Shown here: in pieces, positions 15,487 through 24,142 of the stretch | Numbering within the stretch: position 1 is the first letter of the stretch | Layout of the letters: each line of letters starts with the position of its first letter | Source of the DNA: Bacteroidaceae bacterium | Lineage (GTDB): Bacteria; Bacteroidota; Bacteroidia; Bacteroidales; Bacteroidaceae | Length of the DNA stretch: 64,000 bases | Assembly: GCA_024398785.1 (NCBI GenBank) | Contig: JAKSIO010000001.1 | Location: 372,001 to 436,000 of the forward strand | Reading direction: 5' to 3' | The notes under the pieces: model-generated | Told to the model about the DNA's origin: nothing | Seen by the model: only the letters and a program-made list of their open reading frames with translations | Databases searched by the model: none | Translations under genes and position numbers: made by a program

Positions 15487-15954
15487 AAAATACATGTCTT
15501 TGGGATTCTTTTCATCAGCAGGGTAGAATGTACGTTCCGTTTCCTGCCAAATCTCAGGACTGATGTTTGGAAAGTAGGCATCGGCCGCAGAAGGCGTATC
15601 TTGAATCAATGTAAGGTAAATGCGGTCCGCAATATCTATTGTCTGTCTGTAAATCTGTTCCCCACCAATAATGAATACCTGTTCTTGGGAAGAAACGTGG
15701 GCTAGTACCTGACTGATATCCTGAAAGCACTCAGCGCCTTCCAGTTTTAATTCTGTGTTGCGGGTCAGAACAATGTTGCGGCGGTTTGGTAACGCACCTT
15801 TGGGTAGAGATTCAAATGTCTTACGGCCCATAACAACAGTGTTACCTGTAGTCAGTTCCTTGAAACGCTTCATGTCTGCAGACTGGCGGTAGAGCAGAGC
15901 GTTATTAAATCCTATGGCACCATTCAGCGCCGTGGCTACTATTATTGAAATCAT
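15463..15954 (-). CDS. folA: Dihydrofolate reductase
   Basis: A 163-residue DHFR reducing dihydrofolate to tetrahydrofolate with NADPH. Asp27 ([10 protein letters not shown]) is the catalytic acid. GRKTFESLP and the later IGGEQIY match the NADPH-binding segments. Position 22, usually Trp (WxLPAD), is Tyr here and the following residues are RQS, a divergent active-site loop. It overlaps thyA by 4 bp (ATGA), the usual thymidylate-cycle pairing. Its last codons form the right copy of the 31-bp repeat, so the C-terminus ITLQKKR may be conserved by the insertion itself. Confidence 0.93.
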   Translation of the reverse strand: MISIIVATALNGAIGFNNALLYRQSADMKRFKELTTGNTVVMGRKTFESLPKGALPNRRNIVLTRNTELKLEGAECFQDISQVLAHVSSQEQVFIIGGEQIYRQTIDIADRIYLTLIQDTPSAADAYFPNISPEIWQETERTFYPADEKNPKDMYFITLQKKR

Positions 15955-16748
15955 ACCGATACTTTTCCTGCAATATGTGGATGCGGATTGTAATCAACAA
16001 GAGTAAAGTCTTCATATTTGAAGTCAAAGATACTCTTTACATCCGGGTTGATAAGCATTTTGGGCAGTGGTCTGGGCTCACGTGTAAGTTGGAGCTTTGC
16101 CTGCTCAATATGGTCAAGGTATAAATGTGTATCGCCGGTTGTATAAACAAAATCTCCGGCTTTGTAGCCTGTAACCTGAGCCATCATCATAAGTAACAGT
16201 GAGTATGATGCTATGTTGAATGGTACGCCAAGGAACGTGTCTGCGCTCCGCTGGTACAGCTGCAGGCTCAAACGGTCCCCTGCAACGTAGAACTGGAAGA
16301 AGGTGTGGCAGGGCGGAAGATTCATGTTCTTCAAATCTGCAACGTTCCAGGCGCTGACAATTATACGGCGTGAACCGGAATCGTTTTTGATCATGTCCAC
16401 ACATTGCTGAATCTGGTCAATGTAGCCTCCTTCATAATCGGGCCAGTGACGCCACTGGTAACCGTAAATATGTCCCAGATCTCCTGTTTCAGGATCTGCC
16501 CATTCGTTCCAGATACGCACTCCGTTCTCCTGAAGATATTTTACGTTGGTATCGCCGTTAAGAAACCAGAGCAATTCATATATAATGGATTTGAGATGCA
16601 GTTTCTTTGTGGTAAGACATGGAAAACCGTCTTCCATGTTGAAACGCATCTGATTGCCGAATACACTGATTGTTCCGGTACCTGTGCGGTCCTCCTTTTT
16701 TATTCCTTCTTTCAGGATTCTGTCAAGCAACTCCAGATATTGTTTCAT
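15951..16748 (-). CDS. thyA: Thymidylate synthase
   Basis: A 265-residue ThyA converting dUMP to dTMP using methylenetetrahydrofolate. The nucleophile is Cys147 in [12 protein letters not shown]. The phosphate-binding RTGTGT (21-26) and [13 protein letters not shown] motifs are present, and the C-terminus ends in the conserved hydrophobic Val. It overlaps folA by 4 bp, and its start overlaps the end of the upstream small membrane protein gene by 26 bp, which ties thyA-folA translation to the sigma-factor operon. Confidence 0.97.
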   Translation of the reverse strand: MKQYLELLDRILKEGIKKEDRTGTGTISVFGNQMRFNMEDGFPCLTTKKLHLKSIIYELLWFLNGDTNVKYLQENGVRIWNEWADPETGDLGHIYGYQWRHWPDYEGGYIDQIQQCVDMIKNDSGSRRIIVSAWNVADLKNMNLPPCHTFFQFYVAGDRLSLQLYQRSADTFLGVPFNIASYSLLLMMMAQVTGYKAGDFVYTTGDTHLYLDHIEQAKLQLTREPRPLPKMLINPDVKSIFDFKYEDFTLVDYNPHPHIAGKVSV

Positions 16749-17112
16749 TATTCTTATGCTGATGTGAAATTATTAATGCAGAAATTATGGCGGCTATGCT
16801 TAAACCTGCAAAATAGAGATATAAAAGAAGAATGGCTTCCTTATATGTCTCTATGGTTTCTATTGCAGATTTGTAGCCCGCTTGTACAAAGTTATATAAT
16901 TTTGCCCAAACATTGTATTCTGCAAAATAAAATATTAGAGCAATAACTGTCAGGTATAGAATTAGTTTGACAAGCCCTATAATTACAAGCCAGCTTTTGC
17001 TGCTTCTGCGTTGCGGTAAAGATAGCAATACGTTTTGTGTGAAACAGTCTTTTCCTATTTCCGCTTTGCCTTCTGACAGGAACTTTTTAATCATTAAATC
17101 CTTCTTGTCCAT
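16723..17112 (-). CDS. Small membrane protein downstream of ECF sigma factor (DUF5056-like)
   Basis: A 129-residue protein with a short hydrophilic N-terminus ([27 protein letters not shown]) and two membrane spans (about 42-64 and 92-114). The N-terminal pattern resembles DUF5056-like proteins that follow sigma-70 genes in Bacteroidota; this is from memory of the family. It overlaps both the sigma gene and thyA by 26 bp. It could be a membrane anchor or anti-sigma factor for the upstream sigma, but no zinc-binding anti-sigma motif is seen. Confidence 0.55.
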   Translation of the reverse strand: MDKKDLMIKKFLSEGKAEIGKDCFTQNVLLSLPQRRSSKSWLVIIGLVKLILYLTVIALIFYFAEYNVWAKLYNFVQAGYKSAIETIETYKEAILLLYLYFAGLSIAAIISALIISHQHKNNETISGVA

Positions 17113-17644
17113 ATCCGTTTTCTATTAAATATGCTTTTAAATGTTCTTTTGCCCTGCGCATATGGGATTTTACAGTCCCGTCGGGCATATCCATTATCTT
17201 ACATATATCCTTTATAGAATAATTTTCCAGATAATACAGTGTGATAACACCTCTTTCATTCGGCTTCAGTGTTTCCAAAGCTTTGTATATGTCACTTTTC
17301 AGCAATGTGTCATCTGTTTTGTATTCTGATTCCAGAAAGGAGTATTCGTCAATACTGGTGGTGTTGCCGTTTTGTTTATTTACATAGTCGTAAAAGAGAT
17401 TGTATGCTATTCTGGTAAGCCAGGTTGAGAATCTTGCTTTGTTTATAAATGTGTGAAGTGACAAATATGCTTTGATGAATGTTTCCTGGGCAAGTTCATA
17501 ACTCAGGGTTTTATTGCCTGCAGTGATATTGAGAAGAAAATTTCTTATCTGGCTTTGGTAGCGTTCAACAATCTGACCGTAAGCGTCTTTGTCTCCCGAT
17601 ATAACAACCTTGTTGATAAGAATAATGTCACTGGCGGCTTTCAT
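17087..17644 (-). CDS. ECF-type RNA polymerase sigma factor
   Basis: A 185-residue sigma-70 family protein. Region 2 (about 18-90) contains the -10 recognition helix with ELAQETFIKAY and the WLTRIAYNLFYDY segment. Region 4 (about 120-175) has a helix-turn-helix with YSIKDICKIMDMPDGTVKSHMRRAKEHLK. The short linker and lack of regions 1 and 3 place it in the ECF group. It sits in a minus-strand operon with two membrane proteins and thyA-folA. Its target promoters are unknown. Confidence 0.9.
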   Translation of the reverse strand: MKAASDIILINKVVISGDKDAYGQIVERYQSQIRNFLLNITAGNKTLSYELAQETFIKAYLSLHTFINKARFSTWLTRIAYNLFYDYVNKQNGNTTSIDEYSFLESEYKTDDTLLKSDIYKALETLKPNERGVITLYYLENYSIKDICKIMDMPDGTVKSHMRRAKEHLKAYLIENGYGQEGFND

Positions 17645-17665
17645 CAGTTTGGTGAAATTGAAACT

Positions 17666-18340
17666 CTATTTTCTTGATGACATTCCGGTAATATAATCTA
17701 CAATGCCAATTATAATCAATATTATTGCACCTATCCTTGCTAACCATGATTGGCGTACGAATAAAGACAAAAGTAATAATATTCCTCCACAAATGATAAG
17801 AATAAGTGCCTTATTCGTCTTTTCATTAAATTGGTTAACTTTGGTAAAGCTATTGCTCTTTTTGTTATTATGGTACTCTTGTTTGCTGTTGAATGTATTG
17901 TCTGTTTTGCCCTTTTTTATTTCCCTTTCCTTTTCCTTGGATCTTTTTCCCAATATATACAATGCTATGATACCGGCAATTATGAACGGGAATATAAATA
18001 TGGGAGCAATTGTCAGTCCTACAATAGGTAAAAGATTTGGTGCCGGACCGGACATGAAAAACGGCCAATCAAGGTTTTTTAGTTCCCTGAACAAGCTTCT
18101 TATCTCATCTTTTACTCTCCATTTTCCGTCGGTAGGAGTATATGTGTATGAATACACCAGACTGTCATCCTGGCTTATTACTGTTATTCCTATGTCTACT
18201 ATGGTATCTGCTATAGTATCTGAAAAGGTTTCCTGAAACGGCTCTGAATTCTGGTCTGTTACTGTTGTTCCTGACGCGTTGGCAATAAATGTGACCAATA
18301 AAGCTAATACTGTAAGTTGTTTTTTCATTTTTATATTCAT
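17666..18340 (-). CDS. Membrane protein upstream of sigma factor (DUF6249-like)
   Basis: A 224-residue protein with an N-terminal signal peptide (about 1-24). An extracytoplasmic Thr/Asp-rich stretch follows, then one membrane helix (about 105-130) and a charged segment with EKEREIKKGK. Two closely spaced C-terminal helices end it (about 178-193 and 197-217). The alternative start at 18328 (MKKQLT) gives an equally good signal. The arrangement resembles DUF6249-type proteins found beside ECF sigma genes. It may sense the envelope state for the sigma factor 21 bp downstream, which is inference. Confidence 0.55.
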   Translation of the reverse strand: MNIKMKKQLTVLALLVTFIANASGTTVTDQNSEPFQETFSDTIADTIVDIGITVISQDDSLVYSYTYTPTDGKWRVKDEIRSLFRELKNLDWPFFMSGPAPNLLPIVGLTIAPIFIFPFIIAGIIALYILGKRSKEKEREIKKGKTDNTFNSKQEYHNNKKSNSFTKVNQFNEKTNKALILIICGGILLLLSLFVRQSWLARIGAIILIIIGIVDYITGMSSRK

Positions 18341-18377
18341 TTACCCATATTAGACTCTTTTCACTCAAAATAAGTTG

Positions 18378-18385
18378 CAAAAATA
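18378..18385 (-). promoter_or_regulatory. -7 element for the sigma-thyA-folA operon
   Basis: On the minus strand it reads TATTTTTG, matching TAnnTTTG, 38 bp before the ATG at 18340. It lies only 2 bp from the opposing -7 element of the RsmF-like gene. Confidence 0.4.
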
Positions 18386-18387
18386 TG

Positions 18388-18395
18388 TAACTTTG
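18388..18395 (+). promoter_or_regulatory. -7 element of the RsmF-like gene
   Basis: TAACTTTG matches TAnnTTTG and ends 6 bp before the ATG at 18402. A start about 6 bp downstream would fall on the ATG, giving a leaderless or nearly leaderless mRNA. Confidence 0.5.
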
Positions 18396-18401
18396 CGGTG
18401 T

Positions 18402-19778
18402 ATGGAGCTGCCCTATAAATTCAAATGTCAAATGGAGAAGCAACTTGGCGAACAACAGGCTGGGTTGCTGTTTGATGCCATTTCAGAAGATACGGTTACT
18501 TCTATCCGTTTTAACAGGGAAAAGTTGAACGGCAATGTTTCAACTCTTATGTCTGTCCCTATGACTTGTACTGAACCTGTTCCATGGGCTCAGAATGCAT
18601 GGTATCTGGCTACAAGACCTTCTTTTACGGCAGATCCTTTGTTTCATGCAGGAGTTTATTATGTTCAGGAGGCCTCTTCAATGTTTCTTGAACAGATTGT
18701 TAAATCTTATGTTCACTCTCCGGTCAAGGCTTTGGACTTATGTGCGGCTCCCGGAGGCAAATCAACTCACCTTGTTTCTCTGTTACCCAAAGGCAGTCTG
18801 CTGGTATCCAACGAGATTAATAAACAGCGCTCTAATATACTTTGTGAAAACATTATCAAGTGGGGGCATCCTGCTTGTGTGGTAACACGTAATGCTCCAT
18901 CTCAGATTGCTGCGCTTGGAACTGTCTTTGATTTTATTCTTGTTGACGCTCCGTGTTCCGGAGAGGGTATGTTCCGGCGCGATGAACAGGCTGTTGAATG
19001 CTGGAGTCCGGAAAACGTGCAAATGTGCGCACAGCGTCAGTGGGAAATAGTTAGTGATGCATGGAATAATCTGAAACCGGGCGGTGTATTGGTCTATAGC
19101 ACCTGTACTTTCAATGAATATGAAGATGAACAGATTCTTGAAAGAATAGTGACGGAATTCGATGCCGAATCATTGCCTGTGGAGTGCAGTCCCGAATGGA
19201 ATATAACGCCCACAACAGGAAATGGACTTTATGGATATCATTTCTATCAGCATAAAACAAAAGGCGAAGGCCTGTTTATGTGCGCTGTCCGTAAATCGGA
19301 TTGTGAAAATGTAACAAGAAGTCCCAAATGTAAATCAAAACCTCAGAATTTTTCTGTTCCTGCCGGTGTGAGGGGCTGGATTTGCAACGATGCCGGTTAT
19401 AAGTTCAAATGTCTGAACGATTCAATTATCGCTGTTCCGCATGAACATGCTGATTTTATTCAGTTGGTTGCGGATAATCTGTATGTTCTGTACAGCGGAA
19501 TAGAAATAGCAAAGATCAAGGGTAAGGATGTTGTTCCGGCGCATTCTCTTGCAGTCAGCACTGAAATAAATAAAGACTCTTTTGTCCAGTACCCGGTTGA
19601 TTTGCGGACTGCGTTATTGTATCTGCAGGGAAATGGCGTTGTTATTGAAAACAATATACCCAAGGGCTTTGTTCTGCTATTATACAAAAACCAACCCTTG
19701 GGCTTTGTTAAGAATTTAGGAAACAGAACAAATAATCTGTATCCTGAATACTGGAAAATACGTAACAGTCAGGTGTAG
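18402..19778 (+). CDS. RsmF/NSUN-family rRNA C5-cytosine methyltransferase
   Basis: A 458-residue SAM-dependent RNA m5C methyltransferase. The start MELPYKFKCQM fits family N-termini; an upstream in-frame ATG at 18375 lies before the promoter -7 element. The SAM site is LDLCAAPGGKSTHL (about 104-117). Motif IV VDAPCSGEGMFR carries one active-site Cys and STCTF the second. A C-terminal PUA-like region (about 320-455) includes LRTALLYLQGNGV. Its 16S rRNA target is known for the family, but the exact base is not deducible. It ends 4 bp from the convergent SGNH gene. Confidence 0.85.
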   Translation: MELPYKFKCQMEKQLGEQQAGLLFDAISEDTVTSIRFNREKLNGNVSTLMSVPMTCTEPVPWAQNAWYLATRPSFTADPLFHAGVYYVQEASSMFLEQIVKSYVHSPVKALDLCAAPGGKSTHLVSLLPKGSLLVSNEINKQRSNILCENIIKWGHPACVVTRNAPSQIAALGTVFDFILVDAPCSGEGMFRRDEQAVECWSPENVQMCAQRQWEIVSDAWNNLKPGGVLVYSTCTFNEYEDEQILERIVTEFDAESLPVECSPEWNITPTTGNGLYGYHFYQHKTKGEGLFMCAVRKSDCENVTRSPKCKSKPQNFSVPAGVRGWICNDAGYKFKCLNDSIIAVPHEHADFIQLVADNLYVLYSGIEIAKIKGKDVVPAHSLAVSTEINKDSFVQYPVDLRTALLYLQGNGVVIENNIPKGFVLLLYKNQPLGFVKNLGNRTNNLYPEYWKIRNSQV

Positions 19779-19782
19779 TTTC

Positions 19783-21006
19783 CTATTTGTGTTTCTTTAC
19801 TTTGTCAAGTAACGGATATATCTGTTCTGCGGCATATTTGCCCATAACCTGATATCCGTCAGCGTTGTAGTGCAGGTAGTCATTTTCAAACAGATATCTG
19901 GTGTCCATTTGCTCCGGATCATTTGCACTGCATACAGCAGCGGCAATGTCAATGTATCCGTCAAGATACTGACTTGTCTTGATCCAGTCGTTCAGAACCT
20001 GGCGACCGTGTTCGCGGTCTTCGTTATAATAGCCACGGTTGCCTTTGAACGGAGCAACTGTTGCACCGAATACTTTGATTCCTTTCTCTTTTGCTTCCTG
20101 GGCAATCTGAGTGAATATGTTTATTATCTGTGCGGCTGTCTGTTCTCCGTTGCGTGCACCGCCCAGGTCATTGATACCTTCAAAGAGTATAATATATTTT
20201 ACACCGCCCTGTTCAAACAAATCTCTTGGGTAGCGTTTGGATGCCGGCGCACCAAGGCCGCCGCGTATTACACAGTTTCCGCCCAATCCCATGTTGAGAA
20301 CAGAAATGTGTTCAGTTCCTTTCATTTTACCAAGGTTGTGTGCCAGGACATCTGTCCAACGGTTCTGGCCGTTAGTTGTGGTACCGCGTCCGTCAGTAAT
20401 GGAGTTTCCAAGCACAACAATGGCCTGACCTGTTTTGGAATAGACTTCAATGGCGTTGATGATATACCAATGGTCAGTTTTTACTGCGTTTGAGAAATCT
20501 GTTGTGTTGCCTTCTGCAATGTACGATGTGGTACGTGATCCTGGGTGTCCTGTAATATTTGTTGAAGAAGCCTCACCAAGATGCATGGTGATGGCAATAT
20601 TTTCTTCCCGACCTAATTTGTATGAAAAGGCATCGCTTATAACGTATTCTCCCGGAGCGATTGTAATAGAGGGTTGTCCACCAAACAGTACAGCGTGTGT
20701 AGTGTTTTCAACTATCTCGCTGCTGGCTCCCATTGTTGTTGCCTTTGCAATTTCCACTGCTTTGATTTCAACAGGTCCCTGGCTGAATTCATTGGAGAAT
20801 TTGAGACGGATTTTGTTTCCGGAAATGGATGTGTGTACAATCTGGCGGATTGAATTGCCTCCAAGACCCGGTGCAGGCGGACAGTTGTGCGGTTCCACCA
20901 ATTGTTCTGCAGTAGCCCATGTACCTACCCACTGAGCGCTTTTGGCACAAATGGTGCATGGAGCCAGCATTGCTAACAATGCAAGTCTGAATGTTGCTTT
21001 TTTCAT
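19783..21006 (-). CDS. Secreted SGNH/GDSL-family esterase
   Basis: A 407-residue secreted hydrolase. The signal peptide (about 1-22) is followed by an N-terminal beta domain (about 25-190). The SGNH core has block I GNSITDG (200-206, nucleophile Ser202), block II Gly in MGLGGN, block III GINDLG and block V with Asp376 and His379 in NDYLHYN. Such two-domain proteins in Bacteroidota act as carbohydrate or lipid esterases; the substrate is unknown. No polysaccharide-utilisation genes lie next to it. It converges on the RsmF-like gene with a 4-bp gap. Confidence 0.85.
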   Translation of the reverse strand: MKKATFRLALLAMLAPCTICAKSAQWVGTWATAEQLVEPHNCPPAPGLGGNSIRQIVHTSISGNKIRLKFSNEFSQGPVEIKAVEIAKATTMGASSEIVENTTHAVLFGGQPSITIAPGEYVISDAFSYKLGREENIAITMHLGEASSTNITGHPGSRTTSYIAEGNTTDFSNAVKTDHWYIINAIEVYSKTGQAIVVLGNSITDGRGTTTNGQNRWTDVLAHNLGKMKGTEHISVLNMGLGGNCVIRGGLGAPASKRYPRDLFEQGGVKYIILFEGINDLGGARNGEQTAAQIINIFTQIAQEAKEKGIKVFGATVAPFKGNRGYYNEDREHGRQVLNDWIKTSQYLDGYIDIAAAVCSANDPEQMDTRYLFENDYLHYNADGYQVMGKYAAEQIYPLLDKVKKHK

Positions 21007-21029
21007 ATGAACGGTTTTATAAAGTGTAT

Positions 21030-22073
21030 TTATTGTGCAAGTTTCAGTGCGATGTCCATAAACGCCTTGCCTGTTACTGAATTTTCATCCAATGCAACAG
21101 GTTCGCCGTCATCGCCGCCCTGACAGATACTCTGAACAAGCGGAATCTGTCCAAGAAGCGGAACATTCATCTGCTGTGCAAGGCGTTTGCAACCTTCCTT
21201 ACCGAAAATATAGTATCTGTTATCAGGCAGTTCTGCTGGAGTGAACCATGCCATATTTTCAACTAATCCAAGGATAGGTACGTTGACTTTTGGGTTAGTG
21301 AACATATCAATTCCCTTGCGTGCATCGGCCAGAGCAACTTCCTGCGGAGTACTTACTACTATGGCTCCGCTCAGCCCCAATGTCTGTACAAGAGTAAGAT
21401 GAATGTCGCTTGTTCCCGGCGGAAGGTCTATCAGAAAATAGTCAAGCGGTCCCCAGGCGGCATCGGCAATAAGTTGTTTCAAAGCGTTGCTTGCCATTGC
21501 TCCTCTCCATAGAACGGCTTGGGCGGGATCAACAAAGAAACCTATGGAAAGGGTCTTTATTCCGTATTTCTCTATAGGAATTATCAGATCACGGCCGTCA
21601 ATGTTCTCTGAGTATGGACGGGCATCTTCTATATGGAACATTTTCGGGATGGACGGTCCGAATATATCGGCATCAAGCAGACCAACACTGTATCCCTGTT
21701 TTGCCAGAGCGATGGCAAGATTGGCAGATACAGTTGATTTTCCAACACCGCCTTTTCCCGATGCAATGGCAATAATATGTTTTACTCCGGGGAGTAATTC
21801 AGACTCTGTTGGACGTGGTGCCTGTAAGGTCTTTATTTTGATTTCTACCTGCGTGTCGTTGCTGGTGTAGAGCTTGATCTGTGTTTCAGCACTGCGGATT
21901 ATGGATTTGATGAACGGGTCGGTCTCTTTTTCAAAAATAAGAGAAAAAGAAACCTTGTTTCCGTCAATGCGGATGTCGTCTTCAACCATATCCAGCTCAA
22001 TCAGATTTTTCCCTTTTGAAGGATACTTTACTTGAGCCAATGCTTCTTTTATGAGGTTCGGATAAATAGTCAT
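21030..22073 (-). CDS. Mrp/ApbC-type P-loop ATPase for Fe-S cluster transfer
   Basis: A 347-residue protein with an N-terminal MIP18/DUF59-like domain (about 1-85) and a ParA-type ATPase with deviant Walker A GKGGVGKS (106-113). DADIFGPSIPKMF and DLPPGTSDIH follow. Relatives carry a bridging Fe-S cluster on a CxxC motif. Here the corresponding segment reads WFTPAELPDN, so that CxxC is absent. It precedes trmB's 3' end by 11 bp and belongs to a minus-strand run with trmB and ilvE. Confidence 0.85.
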   Translation of the reverse strand: MTIYPNLIKEALAQVKYPSKGKNLIELDMVEDDIRIDGNKVSFSLIFEKETDPFIKSIIRSAETQIKLYTSNDTQVEIKIKTLQAPRPTESELLPGVKHIIAIASGKGGVGKSTVSANLAIALAKQGYSVGLLDADIFGPSIPKMFHIEDARPYSENIDGRDLIIPIEKYGIKTLSIGFFVDPAQAVLWRGAMASNALKQLIADAAWGPLDYFLIDLPPGTSDIHLTLVQTLGLSGAIVVSTPQEVALADARKGIDMFTNPKVNVPILGLVENMAWFTPAELPDNRYYIFGKEGCKRLAQQMNVPLLGQIPLVQSICQGGDDGEPVALDENSVTGKAFMDIALKLAQ

Positions 22074-22084
22074 TGTTGATGTTT

Positions 22085-22861
22085 TTATTTACTGGTTTCA
22101 AGCCCGCTGCGTTTGCTCCGGTTGTAACTGCGGTATGTGTCAAGTTCTATTTCAATCTCCGGTTCCGTCAGTACTGACTCTTGAGGAACGGAGAATGCCA
22201 TGTATTTGATGTCGATGCCGCGGTCACGCCATTGCTGTTCATAGTAGGTCCTGATATTCAGAATTGTACTCAGTTCAGTTCCTGTACTTTCTTCCAAATA
22301 TACGTCAATATTCTGAATGTTGTATATTACCGGCAGGTTATTATGCTCAGCCATAGCCAGAGTGTATGTGTACATAAAGTTACTGTCGGTCTTGAGATTT
22401 ATTACGCCGTCTGGAGCAAGAAACTTGCGGTAACGCTCTAGAAATGGGGTAGAGGTAAGTCTCTTGGTGAATTTCTTCATCTGGGGATCGGGGAAGGTGA
22501 GCCATATCTGGCTTACTTCACCGGCGGCAAAAAAGCGGTCAATGATTTCTATGTTTGTCCTTAAAAAGGCAACGTTCGGAATATTCTGCTGTATGGCCTG
22601 AGTTGCTCCAGCCCACATTCTTGCGCCTTTTATGTCAATGCCAATAAAATTCCTGTCCGGATACAGTTTTGCCAGCTCAACCGTGTATTCTCCGCGCCCG
22701 CATCCCAATTCAATGACAATAGGGTTGCTATTGTGAAAAAAGGAACTGTTCCAACAGCCCCTTTTTTCAAATGGTATCTGCTCAGCTACTGAGTGCGGAT
22801 ACTCAAAAACGTTAGCATAGGTCTGCATGTCTGCAAACTTTGCCAGCTTGTTCTTTCCCAT
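22085..22861 (-). CDS. trmB: tRNA (guanine-N7-)-methyltransferase
   Basis: A 258-residue SAM methyltransferase making m7G46 in tRNA. The start at 22861 ([12 protein letters not shown]) is preferred over an upstream ATG at 22885 because it gives the usual family N-terminus and a TGATG junction with ilvE. The SAM motif [15 protein letters not shown] is followed by [13 protein letters not shown], and the family signature [15 protein letters not shown] (PDPWxKxxHxKRR-like) lies mid-protein. Confidence 0.9.
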   Translation of the reverse strand: MGKNKLAKFADMQTYANVFEYPHSVAEQIPFEKRGCWNSSFFHNSNPIVIELGCGRGEYTVELAKLYPDRNFIGIDIKGARMWAGATQAIQQNIPNVAFLRTNIEIIDRFFAAGEVSQIWLTFPDPQMKKFTKRLTSTPFLERYRKFLAPDGVINLKTDSNFMYTYTLAMAEHNNLPVIYNIQNIDVYLEESTGTELSTILNIRTYYEQQWRDRGIDIKYMAFSVPQESVLTEPEIEIELDTYRSYNRSKRSGLETSK

Positions 22862-23883
22862 CAGAAATCCAATACGGTTACCCAATTGTGCGGATCGGCA
22901 ACATCGCCGTACTGAATTGCACGTAACTGGTTGTACAGTTTTGTGAGTACAGGACCCGGTTTGCCGTCTTTTGCAATAACGTATGATTTGCCAAGTTCAA
23001 TATCGTCAATTCTTTCTATAGGAGAAATAACGGCTGCTGTACCGCATGCACCGGCCTCGTCCATCTCAAGAAGTTCTTCCAGAGGAATCTGACGCTGTTC
23101 AACTTTCATACCATTGTCTTTTGCAAGCTGCATAAGACTCTTGTTTGTTATTGAAGGCAGAATGGAGTCTGATTTAGGAGTAACGTATGTTCCCTGCTTT
23201 ATGCCGATAAAGTTGGCTGCACCGCATTCGTCAATGTATTTTTTCTCTTTTGCGTCAAGATAGAACTCGCTGCAGTAACCTTTCTCATGTGCAATACGGT
23301 TTGCATAAAGGCTGGCTGCATAGTTGCCGCCCACTTTGTATTTACCCATACCAAGAGGTGCTGAACGGTCGTATGAACGTACCAAAGCGTATGGATTTAC
23401 AGAGAAACCTCCCTTGAAATACGGACCTACCGGAGTTACAAATATAACTGCAAGGTATTCATCTGCCGGTTTGACACCAACTGTGATGCCGGTACCGATA
23501 ATCAACGGACGGATGTAAAGTGAAGCTCCGCTTTCGTATGGAGGAATAAAGTCCTTGTTGAGTTCAACAACTTTCTTAACCATTGCACAGAAAGTCTCTG
23601 TTGGCAATTCAGGCATAAGTGTTGCACGGCATGTGCTCTGAAGACGCTCTGCATTTGCTTCCATGCGGAAGATACGCACTTTCCCGTCTTTGCCGCGGAA
23701 AGCTTTAAGACCCTCAAACGCTTCCTGTCCGTAATGCAGACTTGATGCTGCTATATGGATGGGGAAAAACTCACTGTCTGATTCCTCAATGGGACCCCAT
23801 GCCCCGTTCTTGAACCAGCAACGTACATTCCAATCAGTTTTGATGTAACCGAATGACAGATTGGACCAATCAAGATTTTTCAT
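22861..23883 (-). CDS. ilvE: Branched-chain amino acid aminotransferase
   Basis: A 340-residue fold-type IV PLP aminotransferase, making leucine, isoleucine and valine from their keto acids with glutamate. The family pattern [28 protein letters not shown] (likely PLP lysine region) and the E-x-G/AANFIGI strand ([10 protein letters not shown]) are visible. The length suits the type II BCAT group. It starts about 39 bp downstream of a TAACTTTG -7 element and its stop overlaps the trmB start by one base. Confidence 0.93.
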   Translation of the reverse strand: MKNLDWSNLSFGYIKTDWNVRCWFKNGAWGPIEESDSEFFPIHIAASSLHYGQEAFEGLKAFRGKDGKVRIFRMEANAERLQSTCRATLMPELPTETFCAMVKKVVELNKDFIPPYESGASLYIRPLIIGTGITVGVKPADEYLAVIFVTPVGPYFKGGFSVNPYALVRSYDRSAPLGMGKYKVGGNYAASLYANRIAHEKGYCSEFYLDAKEKKYIDECGAANFIGIKQGTYVTPKSDSILPSITNKSLMQLAKDNGMKVEQRQIPLEELLEMDEAGACGTAAVISPIERIDDIELGKSYVIAKDGKPGPVLTKLYNQLRAIQYGDVADPHNWVTVLDF

Positions 23884-23921
23884 TTTCTATATATGTTTTT
23901 ATCCTATTTTCAAACAAAACG

Positions 23922-23929
23922 CAAAGTTA
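23922..23929 (-). promoter_or_regulatory. -7 element of ilvE
   Basis: On the minus strand it reads TAACTTTG (TAnnTTTG), leaving a leader of roughly 33 nt before the ilvE ATG. Confidence 0.5.
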
Positions 23930-23938
23930 TACAATTAT

Positions 23939-24127
23939 TTATTCTTCTCCAATAATTTTATTCACCTCTTGCTCTGTTTTAAGCAGTTTGTCTTTGCATA
24001 TTGATATCAGTTTCTGTGCTTCTTTTATTCTATCGGCAACTGAATCTATATCAAGTTTGCCCTGTTCAATCTGATCAACAATCTCTTCAATTCTTTCAAT
24101 TGCTTTTTCGTACTTAATTTCTTCCAT
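23939..24127 (-). CDS. xseB: Exodeoxyribonuclease VII small subunit
   Basis: A 62-residue, highly charged helical protein with the family pattern YEKAIERIEEIVDQIEQGKLDIDS, which forms two antiparallel helices binding XseA. It lies 15 bp downstream of xseA, the usual order. The pair degrades single-stranded DNA. Confidence 0.9.
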   Translation of the reverse strand: MEEIKYEKAIERIEEIVDQIEQGKLDIDSVADRIKEAQKLISICKDKLLKTEQEVNKIIGEE

Positions 24128-24142
24128 AGTTTTTATGTTGTG

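Noticed and set aside
19656..19710. Inverted repeat CCCAAGGG/CCCTTGGG near the end of the RsmF-like gene as a terminator
   Set aside because: It lies inside the coding region, has a loop of about 30 nt and no T tract; codon-level chance is enough to explain it.
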